Source: Nageia nagi
Lineage: Eukaryota; Pinophyta
NCBI GenBank assembly: GCA_050084985.1
Contig: JBITNC010000001.1
Coordinates: 46,190,001-46,254,000 of the forward strand
Direction of reading: 5' to 3'
Length of the DNA: 64,000 bases
Below are positions 1 to 9,679 of the stretch, one piece after another. Both the position numbers and the translations under genes were made by a program. Position 1 is the first letter of the stretch, and every line of letters starts with the position of its first letter. Below the pieces are notes generated by a model that saw nothing but the letters and a program-made list of their open reading frames with translations, did no database searches and was not told where the DNA came from.

Positions 1-173
1 GGATCAGAATTTCACGTCATATCGTTGGTGCTCGTTCTCAAGGATCACGGAACACCAAATTCAAACATCACAAGTACATGCATAAAGAACAAATCAGGTA
101 CCAAAATATGTGTTTTATATATATCATGCTCAAAATGTCTTTGTTTACAATGATGAGATTACATAGAAATAAT
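1..173. other. 3' flank of the PMD gene, nothing coding seen
   Basis: This lies downstream of the minus-strand PMD stop codon. It is AT-rich and shows no open frame of note. It probably holds the 3' untranslated region and polyadenylation region of that gene. The rest of the carrying element, including its gag and 5' LTR, must lie to the left of the window. Confidence 0.4.
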
Positions 174-2444
174 TTAGAGTCTCCTGCTAGACCCCCCACC
201 CCCTACACTAGAGCTAGTAGCCCTGCTAGAAGTGCCACCCCCGCATCGTGCCTTGTATTTCTCTGCGCGGGCCTTCTCCTCGCCGATCTGTCTCTCGGCC
301 TGGCGAAGCTGCTCGTAGAGGACCTTGATTTCTTTGTTAGCCGCCTGTAAGTCTTGATAGATACCGGCATAGTCTCCTCCTCCAAACCGTAGACGGCCCT
401 GTAGTTCTCTGATCTCCTCATCCTTTTGATCGATTTGGCCATGCAGCCTAGCAATCTCAACCACAGTATCTGTGACGTAACATTAATATATCATGATTAG
501 TTCCTTGTGTATTGTGAAAAACTGAAAGTCAAAAGCAAAGTAAAAGAGAAAGTAGTTTACCATCATCATCTTCATCGTAGGCTTCATCCTCCCAGTCCGA
601 TTCTGTCTTGTATTCTGGTTCATATTCGTCCTAGTCCGGATCAGACTCCTCATTGTCGTCATGTCCTGCATCTAGAGATGTGTCACGAGCATATGTAGAG
701 CTATCCTCTCCTCCCCATCCTCCCATGGTGAAAGGAGTGTCCCATCCGGTCTCTGTGTCTTCCGTGTCCTCGTCCTCACATGCATCGCCACCTATGTCAG
801 TAGCATGTATGCCTATGTGGTGAGGACGGCGTGTACTCCACCAGTCTAGGTAATCCTCTGTGTGGTCAGGTCCGTCTAGGTCATCATCTACCTCATAGTC
901 GGAGTCCTCGCTGGGGGACTCCCAACCTGAATCCCAGTCAGGTACTGGCTCATAATCCTCTGGGAGGTGCCTGCTACGGTAGTAGCGCACTACTATCCTG
1001 CAGTCATTCGGTATACCCTGCTGGAGGCCGAATTGGCGGAGTACCCGCTCTGGCCTGTATGGCTCCACTAGTGCCCTCTGTGCCTGTAGATAGGTAGGGT
1101 GTCTCACCCATGTCATCTCCTCTATGTCTTCCTCCCGCTCTGGTACACCTCCCCGATAAGGACGCCAGTAGATCTGCACCTCCTGTAGTAAGTCAAGTCG
1201 CATACGCCATCCCTCTAGGTCTGTGTTAGGGAAGTCTGGTACCTCGGTCGTCGCCCACCTTTGCCAGGTGGGGGCATCATCCGGCTGGTCTAGGGGCAGT
1301 ATAGTCGGTCTAGAAATAGTGATGTGCTCATAGGCCCACACCTGTAGGATCATAGAGTGAGCCACCTGTCTCCCCTTTCTCTCCACCTCTGCGAAGCCGT
1401 GGAGATCATGATAAAGTTGTGCCAGTATTGCGGGGCACCATGCATATCGCTGTCTGTGAATAACCATGTCCTGAATAATAGGAATCATACCCACTGGGAA
1501 GGTCTCACTGCTCTTGTCTGGATAGACAATAGCATCTAGAAGGCAGGCAATGAGGAGCCTCATCCGCAGGTCACCCCGTGCTGGAGGATCCTCTGGCACA
1601 TGTCTCACTAGCGACACACCCCTCTTCCTATGATTCACCTCGTCTGATCCTGTCAGCCATGTAGCCCACACCTCTGCCTGCTCCAAGCTCGGAACAGGAA
1701 TCATGTTCACTAGTTTCCCCTGATAGGAAGCCTAGTGATCCTGTAGATATCCTCTAAAGTTACTGTAATCTCACCAGTGGGAAGATGAAAGGTGTTGGAA
1801 TTCGGATCCCACCTCTCCATCAAAGCTGTAAGCATGTTGCGGTCATGAAACACATATTCAGCAAATGCAAGGTGGCTGAATGAAATATCCTCTAGAATAC
1901 TTCGGGCTGCGTCAGTTTGGGGCCACTGTTGGGCAGTGGTGAAGGCAGCACTCTTGCCGGAGGGACGCATAAGGTATGCACGGTTCTGCAAGAAAAATGA
2001 AAGACAAGTCAGTATTAAGACGTGAAACACAAATAGCAAAGAAATACTACATGAAAAAGAGGATCGCCCACGGTCTATGTCAGAGGATAAGGACCGCCCA
2101 CGGTCCAAGTTAGGGTAGAAAGGACCGCCAGCGGTCCTGTTTCCGCGAAAAAGGGGAATAAAAATTCGGGGTGCAGGTTTGTACGGGTGAGAATAAGGCA
2201 GCCATGGCACCGGAAGTTCGAAAAGCAGACTAAAAAGAGAAAAACGTAGAGCTAGGGTATGTAACAGTAAAACCCTAGGGGCAAAATTGGGAAAACCAGT
2301 GTACAGTCAGTTAAAACTTGAAGAGAAACAAAAACATAGCATAAAAAAAAAGGGGTAGAAGAGGTGGTGTACCTGATGACCGGCAGGAGAATCAGCTACC
2401 AAGGCAGCTCGGTGTCCCTCTCGGCGTGTGATTGGTAGGGCCAT
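174..2444 (-). pseudogene. Plant mobile domain (PMD) gene, copy 1, three exons, lightly broken
   Basis: Proposed structure on the minus strand: exon 1 2444-2373 (24 codons from ATG), intron 1986-2372 (CAG|GTACAC to TTTTTCTTGCAG), exon 2 1985-561, intron 470-560 (GATG|GTAAAC to GTCACAG), exon 3 469-174. The phases fit at both junctions. Exon 2 holds the PMD domain (PF10536 type), with the family signature MERWDPNSNTFHLPTGEIT followed by LEDIYRITRLPI. After it comes a very acidic linker rich in Asp and Glu. Exon 3 encodes about 95 residues, mostly coiled coil (from EIARLHGQIDQKDEEI), ending in a Gly/Ser tail. Two lesions are visible: a frameshift at about 1713-1720 beside a run of four Gs, and a TAG at 631-633 in the acidic linker. 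Copy 3 reads through the frameshift position in one frame, which supports a lost base here. PMD proteins such as MAIN and MAIL1 act in the nucleus in silencing and genome stability; the role of this retroelement version is unknown. Either lesion could be a sequencing error. Confidence 0.82.
2061..2137. repeat. Triplet of 16-bp near-palindromes inside PMD intron 1
   Basis: Three units lie at 2061-2076 (GGATCGCCCACGGTCT), 2091-2106 (GGACCGCCCACGGTCC) and 2122-2137 (GGACCGCCAGCGGTCC). They are spaced 30 and 31 bp apart. Each is a 7+2+7 inverted repeat or close to it (GGACCGC / GCGGTCC). The same motif family recurs as triplets at 2741-2809 and 5583-5659. Function is unknown; a protein-binding or methylation-target array is possible. 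Confidence 0.8.
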
Positions 2445-2591
2445 AGCGTGCAATACAGCAATACAGGAAGAATTATCTAGCGAGAGTGACAAAAAGCACC
2501 GGCTAAAACTCTCCGAATCAGTCTCTCAACCTCTAGAGTGCTCTCAGCTATGAAAATGACAGGGTGAACAAATGAGGAAGGGTGGGGCCCC

Positions 2592-2598
2592 TTTTATA
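2592..2598 (-). promoter_or_regulatory. TATA box of PMD gene copy 1
   Basis: On the minus strand the context is CCTTTTTATAAAAGGGG, a canonical plant TATA box about 150 bp upstream of the proposed ATG at 2444. That spacing would give a 5' leader of roughly 120 nt. It suggests the PMD gene has its own promoter and does not depend on the LTR. A similar box is seen upstream of copy 2. Confidence 0.55.
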
Positions 2599-2740
2599 AA
2601 AAGGTTAGGGCACACACTTCAAGGTAAATTTTGACTTGAGCGTTTGGGGCACGTAGATCAGCAATTAGACGTCAATCTGGAATCCAGGGGTGATTCGCAG
2701 GGACGTGATTTTTACGGTTTTTGAAAAATCATCAAGAAAA

Positions 2741-2809
2741 GGACCGCCCGCGGTCTTAGTTTAAGACCGCCGGTGTTCTAAGTCAATAAGAAAGGATCGC
2801 CCGCGTTCC
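2741..2809. repeat. Second triplet of near-palindromes, upstream of the PMD gene
   Basis: Units lie at 2741-2756 (GGACCGCCCGCGGTCT), 2764-2779 (AGACCGCCGGTGTTCT) and 2794-2809 (GGATCGCCCGCGTTCC), starting 23 and 30 bp apart. The triplet sits just upstream of the PMD TATA region and just before the 40-bp tandem array. The rest of 2600-2917 holds no other recognisable feature. Confidence 0.75.
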
Positions 2810-2917
2810 TTTATCTGGAAAATCAGCTTATTGAGTATCATGAGTGCATCATAGATGTTTGAAGAATGATATATCTAGGAGAATATTGCTTTGAGTTTCG
2901 TGCTTACAGACCCGAGT

Positions 2918-3640
2918 GATCAGACTATCATGCTTATGAGAGGAGTCCAGCTCCCATGATCAGATTATCATGCTTGTGAGAGGAGTCCAGCTCCCATGAT
3001 CAGATTATCATGCTTATGAGAGGAGTCCAGCTCCCATGATCAGATTATCATGCTTGTGAGAGGAGTCCAGCTCCCATGATCAGATTATCATGCTTGTGAG
3101 AGGAGTCCAGCTCCCATGATCAAATTATCATGCTTGTGAGAGGAGTCCAGCTCCCATGATCAGATTATCATGCTGGCGATAGGAGTCTAGCTCCCATGAT
3201 CAGATTATCATGCTTATGAGAGGAGTCCAGCTCCCATGATCAGATTATCAGGCTTATGAGTGGAGTCTAGCTCCCATGATTAGATTATCATGCTTATGAG
3301 AGGAGTCCAGCTCCCATGATCAGATTATCATGCTTATGAGAGGAGTCCAGCTCCCATGATCAGGTTATCATGCTCGTGAGAGGAGTCCAGCTCCCATGAT
3401 CAGATTATCATGCTTGTGAGAGGAGTCTAGCTCCCATGATTAGATTATCATGCTTGTGAGAGGAGTCCAGCTCCCATAGTCAGCTTATCATGTGCTTATG
3501 AGTGGAGTCCAGCTCCCATGATCAGATTACCGTGCTTTTGAGAGGAGTCTAGCTCCCATGATCAGATTATCATGCTTGTGAGAGGAGTTCAGCTCCATAG
3601 TCAGCTTATCATGCTTCTTAGTGGAGTGTCAGCTCCATCA
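2918..3640. repeat. Tandem array, 40-bp unit, about 18 copies
   Basis: The unit runs from GATCAGATTATCATG through GAGAGGAGTCCAGCTCCCAT and repeats every 40 bp from 2918. Early copies are nearly identical and the last few are degenerate with small indels. Each unit contains two inverted repeats: CATGAT-cagatt-ATCATG and GGAG-tccag-CTCC. The unit length is not a multiple of three, so it is unlikely to be coding. Tandem arrays between the last ORF and the polypurine tract are common in Tat-lineage Ty3/gypsy elements. Confidence 0.93.
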
Positions 3641-4490
3641 GCTTATCAATTATTTTGCGGAGTTCGGTTCCTATGTGACTGCAGCCAGTGTGAAGGCTCA
3701 GTTGTGTGGAACTTGGCTCTCCCCCTTTAGCTTATCATTGTTTTGCGGAGTTCGGTTCTTCGGCAACTGCAGTACACCTCTTGATGCGAGGGCTCAGTTG
3801 TGTGGAATTTATGTTATGAACCGTTACACCAAAAGGTCGACCTGTGAGTGAATCCACACACCTAGGATCTTAACATTCCACCACGCTCCGCATCCGACGT
3901 CCTCGACGGCTCTCACTTGTGGCGGCTCTCACTCTAGTCTTCTCTAGGTAGCCCTTTCCACAGTAGCCCTTTCCGGGGATTCGAACTTGGGACGTATGGC
4001 CTGCTCTGGTACCAAATGTTATGAACCGTTACACCAAAAGGTCGACCTGTGAGTGAATCCACACACCTAGGATCTTAACAATTTAGCTCTCACATATCTG
4101 CTTATCATTATTTTGCGGAGTTTGGTTCTTCGGCAACTGCAGTACACCTCTTGATGCGAGGGCTCAGTTGTGTGGAATTTAGCTCTCACATATCTGCTTA
4201 TCATTGTTTTGCGGAGTTCGGTTCTTCGGCAACTGCAGTACACCTCTTGATGCGAGGGCTCAGTTGTGTGGAATTTAGCTCTCACATATCTGCTTATCAT
4301 TGTTTTGCAGAGTTCGGTTCTTCGGCAACTGGAGTACACCTCTTGATGTGAGGGCTCAGTTGTGTGGATACTTAGCTCTCCCATTATCAGCTTATCACTT
4401 GTTTTGCGGAGTTCGGTTCTTCGGCAACTGGAGTACACCTCTTGATGAGAGGGCTCAGTTGTGTGGATACTTAGCTCTCCCCTGTGTTTG
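3641..4490. repeat. Tandem array, 96-bp unit, split by a small LTR element
   Basis: Units begin CTTATCATTGTTTTGCGGAG and contain TTCTTCGGCAACTGCAGTAC. Clear starts are at 4101, 4197, 4293 and 4391 (periods 96, 96, 98). Two more divergent units lie at about 3647 and 3735. The array is interrupted at 3812-4080 by the SMART-like element. Because 96 is a multiple of three, a minus-strand frame stays open across the copies at 4067-4504 as a 32-residue repeat, which I regard as incidental. Confidence 0.9.
3812..4080 (-). mobile_element. Complete SMART/TRIM-like miniature LTR retrotransposon (269 bp)
   Basis: Two identical 64-bp direct repeats lie at 3812-3875 and 4017-4080. Read on the minus strand they start TGTTAAGATCC and end CATAACA, so they have the TG...CA ends of LTRs. 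The element is flanked by the 5-bp target duplication ATTTA (3807-3811 and 4081-4085), and the target is the 96-bp array unit. On the minus strand TGGTACCAGAGC (4014-4003) follows the first LTR after two bases; this is one mismatch from the usual initiator-Met tRNA primer site. The 141-bp interior has no ORF. It is non-autonomous and must have used the machinery of another element. Identical LTRs suggest a recent insertion. Confidence 0.92.
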
Positions 4491-4514
4491 GTTATGGTTA
4501 TCATGTTTGGACTT

Positions 4515-4730
4515 GTGAGTTGATCATGTGTGTTATCATGTCTTGTCTTGTGAGTTGATCATGTGTGTTATCATGTCTTGTCTTGTGAGTTGATCATGTG
4601 TGTTATCATGTCTTGTCTTGTGAGTTGATCATGTGTGTTATCATGTCTTGTCTTGTGAGTTGATCATGTGTGTTATCATGTCTTGGTCTTGTGAGTTGTT
4701 CATGTTTTGTCTTGTGATGTGGTCTTGTCA
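4515..4730. repeat. Tandem array, 35-bp unit, about 5 copies plus a degenerate tail
   Basis: The unit starts GTGAGTTGATCATGTGTG and repeats at 4515, 4550, 4585, 4620 and 4655, then becomes degenerate to about 4730. The copies are nearly identical. The following 4730-5060 is unique-looking sequence that includes a TATA-like stretch at about 4921-4928 and leads to the polypurine tract. Confidence 0.9.
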
Positions 4731-5076
4731 AGTTGTCGTCCGGCCGGCATGTGTGGTCAAGTCGTCTGTCCGGTCATTGTCATATGTGTTGTCAAGTTTG
4801 TTGTCTTGGGTCATCAACATTGCGGCAAAGATTATCAGCTTATCAGACTATTACCTTCTACAGCAAAACGCAAGGGGCAAGCATGCCCAAGGTAATGTAA
4901 AAAGGGAGTTTTCTCAACCTATATATAGCTTTATCATGATGTTGCTTAAGTTTGGAATGATTAGTGTTTATCATTGCTTATCAAAATTGCTTGCTATGAT
5001 GTTGTGTTTTTACTTTGAATGTAAAATCTCAAGTCATCTCATGATTTCTTCGATTTCACATCCAAAGTGGGGCATC

Positions 5077-5880
5077 TGTTAACACATAAAAATGATTTTA
5101 TGTTTTTAAATCAATAAATTAATGAAATATGCTTGGTTTAACTATATGTCTTGAATGGATAAAAGTGATAATATCAATGTTTGGCTTGAATGGGAATATT
5201 GCATGGGTTATCTTGAATATTGCATGGTATATCTTGAGTATTGTGTGAATCATCTTGTTTATTGATGTATTTATCTTAAATCTTGTGAATTAACCTTATT
5301 TATGTGGATGCACGCCGACCTATGGGCGGTATTACCTATATCTATATAAATAAGGGATCTAATAGTAAGTCCACAACAACAAGGATACACATGATCCCGC
5401 GTATGGTCTTGTAAGTGGCTACCCCCTAAGGTATCTCTTGGTACCGCCTACAAGGCTGTGGTTTGTGTGCTTCCTTGCGCGAGCTATCCTGACATCTGCG
5501 ATCAATTCTGATATTATACTGCTATCTGAGATATCTATACTGAAGAACTGGACCTAACTGAGAGGTCAAAGCTATCAAGATAAGGCCGCCGGCGCTCCTT
5601 TGTGAACGGAAGAACACCGCCGGCGCTCTTATATTACTGAAATGGACCGCCCGCGGTCCTCTTTTGGCATCATTGCAGGTTGCGACGCTGTTGGAAAGGT
5701 AGCTTATCATCAGTACATCGCTAATATCTACGTCTTCCGTTGTCAGGTACGTTCCGTGAGGTAAGTACACAAATCACGGTCTTGGTTGGTTACATTTACA
5801 CCTCTGAATAGTTATATGTTGTTCATTGTTATCTAGAATAAATTGCTATCCGTAGCTAGAATACAGATAATATTGAGTTT
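5077..5880 (+). repeat. 3' LTR of element 1 with TATA box and palindrome triplet
   Basis: It begins right after the polypurine tract with TGTTAACACATAAAAATG, similar to the LTR starts of elements A, C and D. A strong TATA box (CTATATAAATAAG, 5342-5354) marks the likely U3 promoter. A third triplet of palindromic motifs lies at 5583-5598, 5614-5629 and 5644-5659, spaced 31 and 30 bp apart; the last is the perfect form GGACCGCCCGCGGTCC. The right end is uncertain because the partner LTR is outside the window. Confidence 0.6.
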
Positions 5881-5904
5881 GTAGATAACCCCCTATTTAC
5901 TTAT

Positions 5905-6166
5905 TTGCATTCTCAATTTTTATTTGTAAACACTCATATAGCCAAGAGAAAACTTGCACTTCCAAAAAATCATGAACCGTCCAAAAACTAGCACTTACTA
6001 AAAATAGAAACTTTCTAAAAATAGACAAATGAAAACTTTCTAAAAATAGAAATGTCCTCATATCATGTCCAAACTGGATCAAAACCCATATCTAGCTCTC
6101 CTCAAAATTTCAAGATGATCCGACGGTCGGATCAAAAGTTATGAACATTTGACGGTGCATCAGATT
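5905..6166 (-). repeat. Truncated LTR related to element B
   Basis: The stretch contains AAACTTTCTAAAAATAGA repeats and, near its right end, CAAGATGATCCGACGGTCGG and GGTGCATCA. These match, in order, the 5' LTR of element B at about 48950-49346. The right edge at GCATCA is the LTR terminus in minus orientation. The left edge blends into unassigned AT-rich sequence and I see no target duplication, so it is a fragment. Confidence 0.65.
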
Positions 6167-6312
6167 GGGATATAGCCATCATGGGGAGAATTAACTTCAA
6201 CATACATCCATAAAATACTAGTGATTCCTCCCATATCCCCCCACCCATATATGGTAGGAGAGGAATTTAGCTGGCCATCACCGCACCCACCATTATGGTA
6301 GGAGGAAAGCCT
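6167..6312. other. Short spacer between repeats
   Basis: A 146-bp stretch with CCATATATGGTAGGAG and CCATTATGGTAGGAGG, two related short palindromic stretches. It separates the LTR fragment from element A. I recognise no gene or named element in it. Confidence 0.35.
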
Positions 6313-6839
6313 TAGAATTTTTTATATTAGAGCATCATTTTCTATGAGGAGTCTTTCATTGGAAACCCTAGGTTTTATTTTATTTTTTTATTCAATTAAT
6401 TTTTCTCATATTTAAAAAATTTTATTTCTTGAAAAAAATATTATTTTCTTGAAAAATATAACTATAGAAAAACTTAAATTTTGGAGGTTATTTTCTTCAA
6501 TTTGGTGGGATCTAGCATTAGAAAAATTTGTGCAAACCATAGATAAATATAATTAAGATTTTTTTTTATTTTTCTAGGTCTAGATTTTCATATTTTGATC
6601 AATTTTGGAAAAATATTTACAAAAAATATCACATTAAAATATCATACAAATTGAAAATATTTTGCAACTATTTGGTGACTTGTTTCATGATAAAAACTTA
6701 TAAAAATCATAGGTCATCCTAGTAGGTAACTTTTTTATATTAATTTGGGCTTATTAATAGCATCCATTTTTATAAATATCTCTAACAATTTTTAAATAAA
6801 ATATTTTTACATGAAATAAGCCTCATAAAAATGATGTAT

Positions 6840-7680
6840 CAATTATAGAAAATCAAGTGCATGATAATGATAGTGATGATAATGATTATATGGCTAAAAT
6901 TGATTATACTACATATCTAGACCTTGAAACTATGGATAAGTTTTATATGTATGATATTGCATTTAAAAAATTTAACATATTAATATCAACTCAAAAAGAT
7001 TAAAGAGCATATGTTAGCCAATACTTCTTTGATGTTAGGCATTTATATTGATCTCGATTTAAAGAAAAAATATCATGCATTTGTAAGGAAAGAATTAAAT
7101 ACATTATTAAAAGATCCATATGAAAAGAAATATTATCTACAAAAATTTGAGAAAGATTAAATACAAAACCAACAAAATAGTCAAAAACCTCAACCTAAAC
7201 TACAACCTAAACCTCAAATTCAAACTCAACCTCAATAATGAAAACCAAAACTATATAGGCAAAATGTAATACCTTAGAAAACCTTGAAATCATACGATGC
7301 CCACATTATAGAAAAACCTAAATAGGTATCCCATATCATAAAATTTGATCCCCATTGAAGGTAGAAAATTAAAAATCTAATAAGCAAAGCATAAGAACAC
7401 TTTTAATTCCATTAGATCTAGTTGAGATTTGGTTATAGGAATATAGAATACAAAAATATTGGTCTTTTGAAAAGTATTAATTTAAGATTGAACTCCTTGA
7501 TAAGGTGTTGTAATTGGGAACATTAAACATATTTACTCTATTAATACAACTTGAAACTATCAATTTTCTTGAGAGAGTAGCAGCACAAGGTATGGAAAAT
7601 GCAATGGATAATTTAAACAAAGAAGGTCAAATTCTCTTGGGAAATGTGTTAAATATGGTGATGGTTCCACCAACCTATAA
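6840..7680 (+). pseudogene. gag remnant of element A
   Basis: Translated pieces match the gag of element A': the acidic segment IIENQVHDNDSDDNDY near 6847, then the TLDLETMDK-like region, a Gln/Pro/Lys-rich stretch near 7160-7240, and a C-terminal part near 7560-7680. The zinc-knuckle part present in A' is missing here. Many stops and frameshifts show it is dead. At about 7006-7020 the sequence is continuous where A' has the element B insertion, so it serves as the empty-site control. Confidence 0.65.
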
Positions 7681-9679
7681 TGTATTTTAATTTATATTTT
7701 TGCATATTATATAGGATATATTTCATATAGGTTGTATATCTTGAGTCAGTCCCTTAGATACATTTGGTTACCATGGAAACTTTTATCAAGTTTTTAATCA
7801 TGCTATCTTTGCATCTTCATCTTTTCTATCATCTTTTATTGCTTCTTATTTTCTATTTTTACATCTTTTCATTCTCATCATTTTATCAAGTATTTTTCTT
7901 TCATAAAATATTTTTCTTATATTTATCTCTCATCAAGATTCTCAAATTTTTCATGCTAATCAAATGTCTCATGTATAAGGTAGTCTTATGTCTAGTCATT
8001 GCATCCTATATTAGTTGCATTTCATGAGAAAATATTTAAAAAAAAATGGATATCATCTTATCTAGGGGAAGTATTATTTTTAGCTAGGGGAAATTTTAGT
8101 TTCATTTGGGTGCATGATAGAAATTAGATGATAAAAATCAAAAGGTAGAAATTCAAAATCATAAAGTGCAAAATTACCCATTCTTGGGGCATGTAGGTAA
8201 GTACAGGTAAAGTATGTTATGATCATGTTTATGATGTTCATTACAAAATATATTGTAATTTATGAATTAATACCACTATTACTTCTTTGAATATCTAGTA
8301 TGAAAAGTGAACATTGCATATGCTATTCTTATGACTAATATTTCAAACAAAATGCATGTTTTACTAATGAAATATGAAAATTCAATGCTATTGTATCGCT
8401 AAAAATATGGTATAATATATCAATATTACATTGTATAGACACATTTCAATGGAATATTTAATATCTAAATGGTTCTCCTAAAATGTAATTATATCATTAT
8501 CACACTATCAGCAATATGATTAAAGTGAAATTATGGATTCTTTCAAATGCTCATACTATTATTATGATTTTAATGGATAAAAAAGATTGATATCATGCTC
8601 GTATGATCATTTCATAAATAAAAGGTATATAAGGTCAAAAAATTAAAAAATTTGTTACTTATAAGGACAATATTATGCTATATGTAGATATGATTTCATG
8701 ATCTTTGTGATACAAAATGTTATTGCTTGCATTGAATTGAATATCATTAAAATTTGTAGATATGATATGACTATTTCCATGTTTCTAATGGTATGTTCTT
8801 CTTATAATTTTTTTTTTAATGGGATATGTTACAAAGTTTTTGAATATATTTTTGAAAATACCATTGTTTCACAAATATGCACTAAAATGGGAATGTACAA
8901 CAAAATTGTAAAAGACATGATTGTCAAATTCTATAAAATTAATGCTATCAATGATGTAGGTTTTCTTTAAAAATAAATGAAATAAAGTAATTCAATGTGA
9001 TCAAACATTCAATGTTGATATGTAAGGCTAATAAATATTTAAATATTTGGTATTTTTATAGGAATCAAATAATATTGTTCGATGTTATGCTAACAAATAT
9101 TTTTAAGGCCATGGTCACTCCATGAACAAAATCTCTTATAAATTATAGGTTATTCCAAGCTTGTGGCATCAAAGGACCTCATCATATTTATAATCATGGT
9201 TATTTTAAGCTTGGGGCATTAAAAAGGACCTCATCAGCTTGATCTTCATATACTATGAGTTGCAATAATAGTAGTCTAAATGTCATGGTTAAATAGAACT
9301 ATGAGTCACATCAGCCATAGTGACATAATGGATATCATATTTATTTCATCTTTGCTCTTTCAATTGATTATTCTTTAATGGGATGTGATCTATGTGGGTA
9401 TTATGTTGGACTTTTCTTTAAAAAGTATTATCTAGGAGAGTAGGATTCGAATAAAGCTGCTCTCCTCACATAGGGACTCCAATTTTTGGCTTGATTTCCC
9501 AAAGAAACTAGAGCAAGGGGTAATGCAAGACTAAAAAGAGGTATATGACATATCACACTTAGTATATCAATCGAAAAAAGAAAATACACTTTACTATTGA
9601 AAATTTTCTTCTTTTCTTTAAGCTTCTTTGGATTATGTAATTTTAATATTTTCCATTTCATATCCAAAGAGGGGTAAAA

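Larger units (their letters stand above)
1..5880 (+). mobile_element. Element 1: 3' part of an LTR retrotransposon with antisense PMD cargo
   Basis: On the plus strand the order is: antisense PMD gene (174-2444), a palindrome triplet, 40-bp, 96-bp and 35-bp tandem arrays, a polypurine tract (CCAAAGTGGGGCA, 5062-5074) and an LTR that starts TGTTAACACATAAAAATG at 5077. The same order is seen in elements C and D of this window, where both LTRs are present, so I infer that element 1 is the right-hand part of the same kind of element. Its gag and 5' LTR would be outside the window. It is visibly richer in G and C than the rest of the window, so it has decayed less and is probably a younger insertion. 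The 3' end of the LTR is not resolved; I place it near 5880. Confidence 0.6.

Noticed and set aside
831-1097. Plus-strand ORF of 88 codons across the PMD gene
   Set aside because: Antisense shadow of PMD exon 2, with no supporting motif.
3955-3995. tRNA gene suggested by GTTCGAATCC-like B-box in the small LTR element
   Set aside because: No cloverleaf can be drawn and the A-box is missing; it lies inside a retroelement interior and is better explained as tRNA-like similarity.
2918-4730. CRISPR array
   Set aside because: The units are directly adjacent with no unique spacers, and the sequence is plant nuclear DNA.
7764-8027. Membrane protein ORF of 87 codons rich in Phe and Leu
   Set aside because: Composition-driven ORF in TTC/TTT-rich retroelement tail; the A' copy (about 50510-50760) does not keep the frame.
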